Shown here: piece by piece, positions 31,001 to 38,583 of the stretch
How the letters are laid out: each line of letters starts with the position of its first letter
Numbering within the stretch: the first letter of the stretch is position 1
NCBI GenBank assembly: GCA_016191335.1
Contig: JACPOW010000024.1
Coordinates: forward strand, 1 to 41,440
Length of the DNA: 41,440 nucleotides
Direction: 5' to 3'
From: Elusimicrobiota bacterium
GTDB lineage: Bacteria; Elusimicrobiota; Elusimicrobia; UBA1565; UBA9628
Notes under the pieces: generated by a model
Databases searched by the model: none
The model's input: only the letters and a program-made list of their open reading frames with translations
What the model was told of the DNA's origin: nothing
Position numbers and translations under genes: made by a program

Positions 31001-34000
31001 TGGCCCGCCGCTGGTGGATCAAGCGCGGCTCCGCTCCCGAGGCCTCCCACGCCTGCGCCCTCGTCGCGCGCGACTGGAAGGAGCTCCTGGCTTTGGCCCG
31101 CATGGCCTCCGACTCGGTCCGCGACAACCCCGAGCGCCCGCTGCCCTCCGACCGCGCCTACCTCACCACGCGCGAGCCGCTCGGCGGGGATCTGGCCTTC
31201 GTCTTCCCCGGCTCCGGCAACCAGTACCTCGGCATGACCGCGACCGTGGGCGCGCAGTGGCCCGAGGTCCTGCGCCGCCAGGACTCCGAGAACGGCCATC
31301 TGCGCGACCAGATGACGCCCGCCCGCGTCGCCCCCTGGCGCCTCGCCTTCGAGCCCGGCTGGGAGGCCAAGGCGGACAGCGAGCTCAACGCCGACTACCA
31401 CGCCCTCATCTTCGCCTCCGTCGCCCACGGCACGGTGACGAGCGACCTGATGCGCTCCTTCGGCGTGAACCCCACCGCCGTCGTCGGCTACAGCCTGGGC
31501 GAGACCGTCGGCCTGTTCGCCACGCGCGCCTGGACCGCCCGCGACGAGATGCTGCGCCGCATGAAGCAGTCCTCCCTCTTCACCTCCGAGCTCGCCGGCC
31601 CCTGCGACGCCGCCCGCCAGTTCTGGCGCCTGCCCGCCAACGAGAAGGTGGACTGGGTCCTGGGCGTCGTGGACCGTCCCGCCGACGCGGTCAACATGGC
31701 CCTCAAGGGCGCCGAGCGCGCCGCGCTCCTGATCGTGAACGCTCCCGTCGAGTGCGTCGTCGGCGGTTACCGCTCCGCCGTCGAGAAACTGGTCGAGGGC
31801 CTCGGCTGCGTGTTTCTGCCGCTTCAGGGCGTGTCCACCGTCCACTTCCCGGCCGCGAAGCTCGTCGAGAAGCAATACCGCGACCTTCATCTCTTCCCGA
31901 CGCGCGCTCCCAAGGGGATCCGCTACTACTCCGGCGCCTTCGGCAAGTCCTACGAGGTCACGCGCGAGTCCGCCGCGGAGAGCATCACGACCCAAGCCAT
32001 CCGATCGGTGAACTTCGCGGCCTTGATCAAGACCGCCTACGAAGACGGCGTGCGAACGTTCATCGAATTGGGGCCTCAGGGAAGCTGCACGCGCATGATC
32101 GGGAAAATCCTCGGTCCGTTGACCCACAACGCCAGGTCGGTCGACAGTCGCGGTATGGATGACGTGTCGGGCGTCCTCAAAGCCTTGGCTTTCCTGATCT
32201 CGGAACGAGTCCCCGTCGATCTCAAGCCGCTCTACGGCGCCCGCACCTTCTGCTCCGGTCACCGCTCCGCGCCGGCGCAGCCGGCGCAATTCGTGCGCTT
32301 GTCGTTGGGCTCCCGTCCCTCCAAAGTGTCCTGGACCCCTCCGTCGCCGCCGAAGGCGGCAAGTCCGGCCCCCGCTCCTCAGAAACAGCCCATGCCGGTC
32401 GTATCTCCGTCCCTTCGCATCCCCGAGCCCCGTCTTCCCGGCGACGAGTTCTCCTCTCCGCGCGCGCCGCAGGCGCCGCGCCAACTGTTTCCGGAAACAG
32501 TCGTCTCCCCGCAGGCGGCGCCGTCCGCGGCCGGGAGCCTGTCCAACGCGGCCGCGCTGACGGCGCAGGCCCATCAGATGTACCTCAAGCTCGCGGAGAA
32601 CTTCTCCAAGCTCCAGTCCCATAACCTCGCTCAACAGATCCGCATCGCTTCCGGCCAGGCCGTCGTCCCCAGTGTCAGGCCTAACAATTCGTCGAATTCT
32701 CCGGCGCTCCCGGCGCGCGCCCCGGCGCCCTCGGCTCCGGTGTTCATGGACCGCAAGGCCTGCCTCGAGTTCGCCTCCGGCAAGATCGGCGCCGTCCTCG
32801 GCGACGCCTTCGCCCACGTGGACGCCTACCCGACGCGCGTCCGCCTCCCCGAAGAGCCGCTCATGCTGTGCGACCGCGTCATCTCCGTGACCGGCGTCCC
32901 CAACTCCATGAAGTCCGGCTCCTGCGTCACCGAGCACGATGTCCTCCATGACGGCTGGTACCTGGACGCCGGCCGCATCCCCACCTGCATCGCCGTCGAA
33001 GCCGGCCAGGCCGACCTCTTCCTGTCCGGCTACCTCGGCATCGACTCCCAGACCAAGGGCAACGCCGTCTACCGCCTCCTCGACGCCATCGTCACCTTCC
33101 ACGACCATCTGCCCAAGCCCGGCCAGGTGATCAAGTACGACATAAGTATTGATGGATTCGGCCAGCATGATGATATCTGGCTCTTTTTCTTCCGTTACGA
33201 TTCGACCGTCGACGGGAAACCTCTCCTGACCATGCGCAAAGGCTGCGCCGGCTTCTTCACGAACGCGGAACTCGCGAAGGGCAAGGGCATCGTCCTGACG
33301 GAGGCCGAGAAGCAGCCGGTCCCGGGCAAGCTCCCCGCCGATTGGAAGCCGCTGGCTCCGTTCACCGACAAGGTGTCGTTGACCGAAGGTCAATTCGCGG
33401 CCCTTCGCGCCGGAGATCTGGGGGCCGCCTTCGGTCCGTCATTCGCGTCCCTGCCTTTCGTTCCCGATACCTTGCCCGGCGGCCGCATGAAGCTCGTCGA
33501 CCGGATCCTCGAACTGGACCCGAAGGGCGGGCGTTACGGCCTGGGCCGCGCCGTCGGCGAGATGGACATCCATCCCGACGACTGGCACCTCGTCTGCCAC
33601 TTCAAGGACGACAACGTCATGCCCGGCACCCTCATGTACGAGTGCTGCCTCCACACTTTGCGCGTCCAATTGATGCGCATGGGCTGGGTGGGGGAGAAGG
33701 GCAAGGTCTGGCACGAGCCCGTCCCCGGCGTCGCCTCTCAGCTCAAGTGCCGCGGCCAGGTGCTGGCCTCCACGAAGAAGGCCCGCTACGAGCTCCACAT
33801 CAAGGAGCTCGGCTACGGCGCCGACGGGGCCCCGTTCTGCGTCGCGGACGCGTTCATGTACTCCGACGACAAGAACATCGTCCAGATCACCGACATGTCG
33901 GTCCGTCTCTCCGGCACGACTCGCGCCGCCGTCGAGTCCCTGTGGCTCAAGAAGGAGAAGACGGTCTACTTCGATTCCGACAAGATCATGGCCTACTCTA

Positions 34001-35025
34001 ACGGCAACCCGTCCGAGGCCTTCGGCGCGCCCTACAAGGTCTTCGACAAGGACCGCATCCTCGCCCGCCTGCCGGGCCCGCCGTATCAGTTCCTCGACCG
34101 CATCGTCGGCCTGAAGGGCGAGCCGTTCGTGCTCAAGGCCGGCGCCTCCGCCACCGCCGAGTACTCGATCCCCAGGGACGCCTGGTACTTCCGCGAGAAC
34201 GGCCAGGCCACCATGCCCTTCGCCGTGCTCCTCGAGGTTGCGCTCCAGCCCTGCGGCTGGCTCGCCGCCTACTGCGGCTCGGCTCTGACGAGCCCCGTCG
34301 ACCTGTCGTTCCGCAACCTCGGCGGCGACGCGGTCCAATATATCGAGGTCACGCCCGAGACCGGCACGCTCGTCACCACGGTCGTGATGACCAAGGTCTC
34401 CCAGTCGGGAGGCATGATCATCCAGAACTACGACATGACGATGACCGATGCCCAGGGCCGTCTCGTCTACAAGGGCAAGACCGAGTTCGGTTTCTTCACC
34501 AAGGAATCCCTGGCCCAGCAGGTCGGCCTTCGCGGGGCGAAGCAGTTCGTCCCGACGACGAAGCCGAGGACCCTCTCGCTGAAGGGGGGCTCGCCCGCGC
34601 TGCCCGGCCCCATGCTCCTGCTGCTCGACTCCGTGGAGCAGTACGACGACGCCGGCCCCAAGAGCCTTGGCGCGCTCATCGGCCGCCGCGCGGTCAACCC
34701 GAACGAGTGGTTCTTCTCCGCCCATTTCTATCAAGACCCCGTCTGCCCCGGCTCGCTCGGCCTCGAGTCGTTCATCGAGCTGATGAAGTGCCACGCCCGC
34801 GACCGCTGGCCCGGAGCCGGCCGCTTCGAGAGCATGGTCCTGGGCCGCACGCACAAGTGGCTGTATCGCGGCCAGTACACGCCCGTGAACAAGGCCGTCG
34901 AGGTCCAGTGCTGGATCACCGCCGTCGACGGGGCGAGCAAGACCCTCACCGCCGACGGCTACCTCCTGCGCGACGGCCTCGTCGTCTACGAGATGCGAGA
35001 CTTCACGCTCAAGATAAACGGATGA
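28084..35025 (+). CDS. pfaC: PUFA synthase subunit KS-CLF-AT-DH-DH (PfaC/PfaB fusion, Pfa3-like)
   Basis: The protein has 2313 residues. KS at about 5-450 has C193 (DAACASS), H327 (CHATGTPTGD) and H367 (NIGHLLT). The chain-length factor at about 475-920 has Glu (E661) where the ketosynthase cysteine would be. The acyltransferase at about 1030-1370 has FPGSGNQYLGM and nucleophile S1137 in GYSLGE. A disordered Pro/Ala/Ser linker (about 1410-1550) follows. Two FabA-like double-hotdog dehydratases end the chain, with catalytic histidines H1839 (CHFKDDNVMPG) and H2214 (AHFYQDPVCPG). This joins what marine bacteria encode as PfaB and PfaC, like myxobacterial Pfa3, but without the extra acylglycerolphosphate acyltransferase domain reported there. 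GTG 28084 overlaps the lipoprotein stop (GTGA) and starts right at the KS. Confidence 0.94.
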   Translation: MSQKPEPIAIVGAGGIFPDAPTPARFWENLVARRCSAREVPAGRWAISADAAFDPAKGAFDKVYSKKACFISDFVFDPAGLALDPDWASSLDPAFHLALHAAREALAGAKLTAADKSRMGVVMGQLVLPTDGASAWSRELLLPAFERRALGVVPRQPSSRVNPANRFVAGLPGGVLTKAFGLGGGSWTLDAACASSLYALKFAMEELRAGRADAMLAGGMARPQSLYTQMGFAQLRALSPSGVPSPFDAAADGLVVGEGAGLFVLKRLSDAQRDGDRIRGVLVGGGLSNDVGGSLLAPNTVGQLRAMRAAYLESGLSPSQIDFVECHATGTPTGDPIEVASLKALWGERGWTPGQCALGSVKSNIGHLLTAAGSAGLMKVLLGFENETLPPNANYSTPNPNAGLSGSPFRVQSEASPWSRRDAKTPRRAALSAFGFGGINAHLLVEEAPERRKAPAKSSPSVRRSNPSSVPVAIVGMDARFGSLPDLRSYQEAVLGGAELESSYAEDRWHGIDAPAGFKGRFLREAGSDAASFRIPPKEMEEMLPQQLLALQSAAAAIADAKLSEEGRDRVGVFLGVAFDLAITHYDLRWSLDNSADAWAKAKGWSLSSEQRSSWLSSLRDASGPALTANRVMGGLASVAASRVAREFRLGGPSFTVSAEENSGLKALEAAVRALQRGEVDAALAGASDIAGEARALAGAHALKPFSPDGRPRPFDATADGSTPGEGAACVVLKRLDDALRDGDRVYAVIKGIGAASGGGADAVVPTPEACVEALRRAYDDAKVDPSTVGLLECHASGHPGEDRSEASALVDFFGTAQADLPLALSSSKSVVGHAGAAAGLAGLVKAALSLYQEILPAGPVIVNPIAPLSAASKRFHSPRRASFWLRNRADGPRRAGVTSLGIDGGCVHAVLEQLEREAADPLVEDERRQPLGARAEALFVVEAADPAFLLAGLDALIDWAASQDPGDGIEALARRWWIKRGSAPEASHACALVARDWKELLALARMASDSVRDNPERPLPSDRAYLTTREPLGGDLAFVFPGSGNQYLGMTATVGAQWPEVLRRQDSENGHLRDQMTPARVAPWRLAFEPGWEAKADSELNADYHALIFASVAHGTVTSDLMRSFGVNPTAVVGYSLGETVGLFATRAWTARDEMLRRMKQSSLFTSELAGPCDAARQFWRLPANEKVDWVLGVVDRPADAVNMALKGAERAALLIVNAPVECVVGGYRSAVEKLVEGLGCVFLPLQGVSTVHFPAAKLVEKQYRDLHLFPTRAPKGIRYYSGAFGKSYEVTRESAAESITTQAIRSVNFAALIKTAYEDGVRTFIELGPQGSCTRMIGKILGPLTHNARSVDSRGMDDVSGVLKALAFLISERVPVDLKPLYGARTFCSGHRSAPAQPAQFVRLSLGSRPSKVSWTPPSPPKAASPAPAPQKQPMPVVSPSLRIPEPRLPGDEFSSPRAPQAPRQLFPETVVSPQAAPSAAGSLSNAAALTAQAHQMYLKLAENFSKLQSHNLAQQIRIASGQAVVPSVRPNNSSNSPALPARAPAPSAPVFMDRKACLEFASGKIGAVLGDAFAHVDAYPTRVRLPEEPLMLCDRVISVTGVPNSMKSGSCVTEHDVLHDGWYLDAGRIPTCIAVEAGQADLFLSGYLGIDSQTKGNAVYRLLDAIVTFHDHLPKPGQVIKYDISIDGFGQHDDIWLFFFRYDSTVDGKPLLTMRKGCAGFFTNAELAKGKGIVLTEAEKQPVPGKLPADWKPLAPFTDKVSLTEGQFAALRAGDLGAAFGPSFASLPFVPDTLPGGRMKLVDRILELDPKGGRYGLGRAVGEMDIHPDDWHLVCHFKDDNVMPGTLMYECCLHTLRVQLMRMGWVGEKGKVWHEPVPGVASQLKCRGQVLASTKKARYELHIKELGYGADGAPFCVADAFMYSDDKNIVQITDMSVRLSGTTRAAVESLWLKKEKTVYFDSDKIMAYSNGNPSEAFGAPYKVFDKDRILARLPGPPYQFLDRIVGLKGEPFVLKAGASATAEYSIPRDAWYFRENGQATMPFAVLLEVALQPCGWLAAYCGSALTSPVDLSFRNLGGDAVQYIEVTPETGTLVTTVVMTKVSQSGGMIIQNYDMTMTDAQGRLVYKGKTEFGFFTKESLAQQVGLRGAKQFVPTTKPRTLSLKGGSPALPGPMLLLLDSVEQYDDAGPKSLGALIGRRAVNPNEWFFSAHFYQDPVCPGSLGLESFIELMKCHARDRWPGAGRFESMVLGRTHKWLYRGQYTPVNKAVEVQCWITAVDGASKTLTADGYLLRDGLVVYEMRDFTLKING
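32484..32501. repeat. 18-bp palindromic repeat, copy 3, inside a coding linker
   Basis: ACTGTTTCCGGAAACAGT is identical to the intergenic copy at 2401-2418. Here it is translated in frame as part of QLFPETV in the disordered linker between acyltransferase and dehydratase domains. Confidence 0.95.
32672..32685 (-). repeat. 14-bp motif shared by the two synthase linkers, copy 2
   Basis: GTGTCAGGCCTAAC is the exact reverse complement of 24568-24581. It sits in the same disordered linker as the 18-bp palindrome, just before the first dehydratase. It is followed by a short AATTCG-T-CGAATT inverted repeat (32686-32698). Confidence 0.75.
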
Positions 35026-35032
35026 AATCCCA

Positions 35033-35050
35033 ACTGTCGTTGACGACAGT
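35033..35050. other. Hairpin in the pfaC-oleA junction
   Basis: ACTGTCGT (35033-35040) and ACGACAGT (35043-35050) form an 8-bp stem around TG. It occupies the only real gap (53 bp) between the synthase and ole genes. No T-tract follows, so it may be an RNA-processing or attenuation element rather than a full terminator. The region behind it is AT-rich (GATTGTGAATAGAGTGAATAA), and a local promoter for oleA cannot be excluded. Confidence 0.55.
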
Positions 35051-35078
35051 ACGATTGTGAATAGAGTGAATAACCTCA

Positions 35079-36092
35079 ATGCGCTATAACCGCGTCACCC
35101 TCGACGGCCTCGCCTACGAATTGGCTCCCAACGTCGTCACCTCCTCCGAGCTCGAGAAGCGCATACAGCCCGTCTACGACGCCCTCCGCTTCCAGGTCGG
35201 CCAGATCGAGGCCCTGACCGGCATCAAGGAGCGCCGCTGGTGGAACCCGGGCTTCAAGCTCTCCGACGGCGCCGCCAGCGCGGGCCGCAAGGCCCTCGCC
35301 AAGGCGGGCGTCACGCCCCAGGACCTCGGCGTCGTCGTCTACGCCGGCGTCTGCAAGGAATCCTCCGAGCCCGCGACCGCCTGCGCCGTCGCCTCCAAGC
35401 TGGGCGTCTCCAAGGACTGCGCCGTCTTCGACATCAGCAACGCCTGCCTGGGCGTGCTCTCCGGCATGATCGACATCGCCAACCGCATCGAGCTCGGCCA
35501 GATCAAGGCCGGCCTCGTGGTCTCCTGCGAGTCGGCCCGCGAGATCAACGAGGCGATGATCGCCTCCATGCTCAAGAACCCGACCATGGAGCACTTCAAG
35601 CTCTCGGTGGCGACCTTGACCGGCGGCTCCGGCGCCGTCGGCGTGGTCCTGACCGACGGGAGCTTCGGAAAAAAAGGCCCGAAGCTGCTCGGCGGCACGG
35701 TGCAGGCCGCGCCCCAGCACTGGGACCTGTGCCAGTGGGACCGCGACTTCATGAGGACCGACGCGCCCGCCGTGCTCAAGAACGGGATGGAGCTGGCCAA
35801 GCTCACCTGGCAGAGCTTTTCGAAGGTCATGGGCTGGACGAGCTCGACCATGGACAAGACCATCACCCACCAGGTCGGCGGCCCCCAGACGACGGCTTTG
35901 CTCACCGCCTGCGGCGTCGGCGCGGACAAGGATTTCCCGACCTACGAGTTCCTGGGCAACATCGGCACGGTGAGCCTGCCGCTGACGGCCGCGTTGGCCG
36001 ACGAGCGCGGCTTTCTCAATAAAGGCGACCGCGTGGGCTTCATCGGCATCGGCTCGGGGCTGAACTGCATGATGCTGGGGCTGGAGTGGTGA
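35079..36092 (+). CDS. oleA: OleA, head-to-head acyl-CoA condensing thiolase
   Basis: The protein has 337 residues, a thiolase-superfamily enzyme that joins two fatty acyl thioesters to a 2-alkyl-3-ketoacid. The triad is present: C123 in ISNACLGVLSG, H264 in THQVGGPQ and N294 in LGNIGTVSLP. The early VVYAGVCKESSEP segment carries the Glu (ES-E) used as base by Xanthomonas OleA, which separates this family from FabH. It is the first of four ole genes in canonical function order A-B-C-D, each overlapping the next. It lies 53 bp downstream of the dehydratase-containing synthase gene, so the polyunsaturated acyl chain is the likely substrate. ATG 35079 has only a weak GAGTGA upstream. Confidence 0.93.
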   Translation: MRYNRVTLDGLAYELAPNVVTSSELEKRIQPVYDALRFQVGQIEALTGIKERRWWNPGFKLSDGAASAGRKALAKAGVTPQDLGVVVYAGVCKESSEPATACAVASKLGVSKDCAVFDISNACLGVLSGMIDIANRIELGQIKAGLVVSCESAREINEAMIASMLKNPTMEHFKLSVATLTGGSGAVGVVLTDGSFGKKGPKLLGGTVQAAPQHWDLCQWDRDFMRTDAPAVLKNGMELAKLTWQSFSKVMGWTSSTMDKTITHQVGGPQTTALLTACGVGADKDFPTYEFLGNIGTVSLPLTAALADERGFLNKGDRVGFIGIGSGLNCMMLGLEW

Positions 36093-36979
36093 CGGACTCC
36101 TGGAAGCCGTTGTATCCCTTTACCGGCCGCCGCCTCGACCTCGGCGGCTACGCCATGCATTACCTCGACGAGGGCAAGGGGGAGACCGTCCTCATGGTCC
36201 ACGGCAACCCCACCTGGTCTTTTTACTTCCGTGAGGTCGTCAAAGCCCTGTCGCCCGATTTCCGCTGCATCGTCCCCGACCACGTCGGCATGGGCCTGTC
36301 GGACCGCCCGGGCGATGACCGCTACAAGTACACGCTCAAGAGCCGGGTCGACGACCTCGACAAGCTCATGGAGACCGTGGCTCCGAAAGGCCCGGTCACC
36401 CTCATCGTGCACGACTGGGGCGGCATGATCGGCCTATCCTGGGCGGTGCGCCACCCCGAGCGGATCAAGGCCATCGTGGCCCTCAACACCTCCTGCTTCC
36501 GCCTGCCGGCGGAGAAGCCGTTTCCTCCGGGTCTCACGGTCATGCGCGGGGCCCTGACCGGCATACCCCTGCGCGCGTTCGGCTTCGTGCGCCGCGTCGT
36601 CCTGCGCTCCTGCACGGCCAAGGTCACGCTCTCTCCCGAGGCGATGTCCGGCTACCACGAGCCCTACGACGGCTGGACGGAGAGCCGGGCCGTGCACCGC
36701 TTCGTGCAGGACATCCCGCTTCAGCCCGGCGACGACGCCTGGGACACGGTGGTGGACACCGAGAGCAAGCTGGACCTGTTCCAGGACACCCCGATGCTGC
36801 TGCCCTGGGGGATGAAGGACTGGGTGTTCGACGCGGCTTTCCTCAACGGCTGGATCAAACGCTTCCCCAAGGCGACGGTCAAGCGCTTCCCGGACAGCGG
36901 CCATTTCCTGCTCGAGGATTCGGGCCCGGAGGTCGTCGCCTTGATCAAGGACTTCGTCGCCAAGCCCGTCACCGCATGA
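36086..36979 (+). CDS. oleB: OleB, beta-lactone decarboxylase
   Basis: The protein has 297 residues, an alpha/beta-hydrolase of the haloalkane-dehalogenase type. OleB opens the beta-lactone made by OleC and releases CO2 to give the cis-olefin. Visible are the oxyanion HGNPTWSFYF, nucleophile D110 in VHDWGGMIG (Asp rather than Ser, as in OleB and dehalogenases), and the general base H273 in DSGHFLLED. A separate haloalkane dehalogenase would share these, but the setting between oleA and oleC decides. The start is GTG 36086 or 36089; both overlap the oleA stop. The end overlaps oleC (ATGA). Confidence 0.92.
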   Translation: MVTDSWKPLYPFTGRRLDLGGYAMHYLDEGKGETVLMVHGNPTWSFYFREVVKALSPDFRCIVPDHVGMGLSDRPGDDRYKYTLKSRVDDLDKLMETVAPKGPVTLIVHDWGGMIGLSWAVRHPERIKAIVALNTSCFRLPAEKPFPPGLTVMRGALTGIPLRAFGFVRRVVLRSCTAKVTLSPEAMSGYHEPYDGWTESRAVHRFVQDIPLQPGDDAWDTVVDTESKLDLFQDTPMLLPWGMKDWVFDAAFLNGWIKRFPKATVKRFPDSGHFLLEDSGPEVVALIKDFVAKPVTA

Positions 36980-38583
36980 GCGAGGCGGCGACCGCGACGG
37001 ACCTCGGCTCGCGCCTCCTCGACAACGCCAAGCGCCTGGGCGATCAGCCCGCGCTGATCCATCACGACAAGATCACCTCGTTCGCGGAGCTGGGCAAGGA
37101 CGCCGAGCTGCTGGCCCACGGCTTCCTGCGCGCCGGCCTCAAGAAGAACGACCGCGTGGCCGTGCTCATCCCGCCGTCGCGGGACTTCTTCGCGACCGCC
37201 TTCGCGCTGTTCCGCGCCGGGGTGACGCCGGTGCTCGTGGACCCCGGCATCGGCTTCTCCAACATGGGGCGCTGCCTGTCGGAGGCGGCGCCGGACGCGT
37301 TCGTGGGCTCCGCCAAGGCGCACCTGGCGCGGGCGATCGGCGGCTGGTCGGCGACGGCGCGCATCAAGATCACGGCCGGCGGCCCGTCTTTGGGCCTGCC
37401 CACGCTCGAGACGATGCGCGAGCTCGGGCGCAAGCGCGGCCTCGACCTGCCGGCCGTGCCTCCGGACGGACGCGCGGCCATCCTGTTCACCTCCGGCAGC
37501 ACCGGCGCCCCCAAGGGCGCGGTGTACGAGCACTCGATGTTCTCCGCCCAGGTGGACCAGCTCCGGGAGCTGTTCGACATCAAGGAGGGGGAGCTCTCGC
37601 TGGCGACCTTCCCGCTGTTCGGGCTGTTCGACGTGGCCCTGGGCCAGACCGTCGTCATCCCCGACATGGACTTCACCCGGCCCGGGATGGTGGACCCGAT
37701 GGCGATCGTCGTCCCCATCCAGAAGCACCGGATCCATCAGCTGTTCGGCTCGCCCGCCTTGCTCGACCGCGTGGGCCGCTTCGGGGCGCAGCACGGCATC
37801 GCGCTGCCCACGCTCAAGCGCGTGATGTCGGCGGGGGCGCCGGTGCCGGCGAAGACCTTGGCCCTGTTCTCGAAGCTGCTGAACCCGAACGTGCCCATCT
37901 ACACGCCGTACGGCGCGACCGAGGCCTTGCCCGTCGCCCTGACCTCCTCCGTGGAGGTCCTGGAGGAGACGGCGGCCAGGACGTTGCGAGGTGAAGGGGT
38001 GTGCGTGGGTCGGCCGGTGAAGGGCATCGAGGCCGCCGTCATCCGCATCGAGGACGGGCCGATCAAGACCTGGTCGGAGGACCTGCGCGTGCCGCGCGGG
38101 CGCGTCGGGGAGATCGCGGTGAAGGGCCCCGTCGTGACCGGCGAGTACTTCCGGCGCGTGTCGGACATGGCGAAGGCCAAGATCGGCGACGGGAAGGGGT
38201 TCTGGCACCGGATGGGGGACCTCGGCTACTACGACGAGCTGGGGCGGCTCTGGTTCTGCGGGCGCAAGGCGCACCGCGTGAGGACGGAGAGGGGGGAGCA
38301 CTACACGATCTGCGTCGAGGGCGTGTTCAACGCGCATCCGAAGGTGAAGCGGTCGGCGCTCGTGGGCGTCGGCCTCAACCCCGTGCTGTGCGTGGAGCTC
38401 GAGCCGGGAAACGCTCCGAGCGACGACCTGAAAAACGAAATCTTGAATCTCCCTGGAAGACCGGAATTCACCCGGGACATCAAAGACGTCCTGTTCCATA
38501 CGGCATTTCCGGTCGACACCCGGCACAACGCGAAGATCAACCGCGAGGCGCTGGCGGTGTGGGCCGCGCGGCGGCTGGAGTGA
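36976..38583 (+). CDS. oleC: OleC, beta-lactone synthetase (ANL superfamily)
   Basis: The protein has 535 residues. OleC uses ATP to activate a beta-hydroxy acid and closes it to a beta-lactone. ANL-family motifs are present: the AMP-binding P-loop FTSGSTGAPKG (about 173-183), TPYGATEALP (about 312-321), and MGDLGYYDELGRLWFCGRKAHRV near 412-435, followed by the small C-terminal domain. An ordinary acyl-CoA synthetase would look similar, but order and overlap with oleA, oleB and oleD make OleC much more likely. ATG 36976 overlaps oleB by four bases; the stop overlaps the GTG of oleD. Confidence 0.93.
   Translation: MSEAATATDLGSRLLDNAKRLGDQPALIHHDKITSFAELGKDAELLAHGFLRAGLKKNDRVAVLIPPSRDFFATAFALFRAGVTPVLVDPGIGFSNMGRCLSEAAPDAFVGSAKAHLARAIGGWSATARIKITAGGPSLGLPTLETMRELGRKRGLDLPAVPPDGRAAILFTSGSTGAPKGAVYEHSMFSAQVDQLRELFDIKEGELSLATFPLFGLFDVALGQTVVIPDMDFTRPGMVDPMAIVVPIQKHRIHQLFGSPALLDRVGRFGAQHGIALPTLKRVMSAGAPVPAKTLALFSKLLNPNVPIYTPYGATEALPVALTSSVEVLEETAARTLRGEGVCVGRPVKGIEAAVIRIEDGPIKTWSEDLRVPRGRVGEIAVKGPVVTGEYFRRVSDMAKAKIGDGKGFWHRMGDLGYYDELGRLWFCGRKAHRVRTERGEHYTICVEGVFNAHPKVKRSALVGVGLNPVLCVELEPGNAPSDDLKNEILNLPGRPEFTRDIKDVLFHTAFPVDTRHNAKINREALAVWAARRLE

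Noticed and set aside
29329..33393. Long leftward open frame of over 1,300 codons opposite the second synthase gene
   Set aside because: It is the antisense shadow of a GC-rich gene with G/C-ending codons. Its translation is low-complexity Arg/Gly/Ala/Asp without motifs, while the plus strand shows complete domains.
38001..38579. Upstream extension of the OleD frame
   Set aside because: It lies inside oleC in another frame and is Arg/Gly-rich. The Rossmann motif begins right at GTG 38580, which overlaps the oleC stop.
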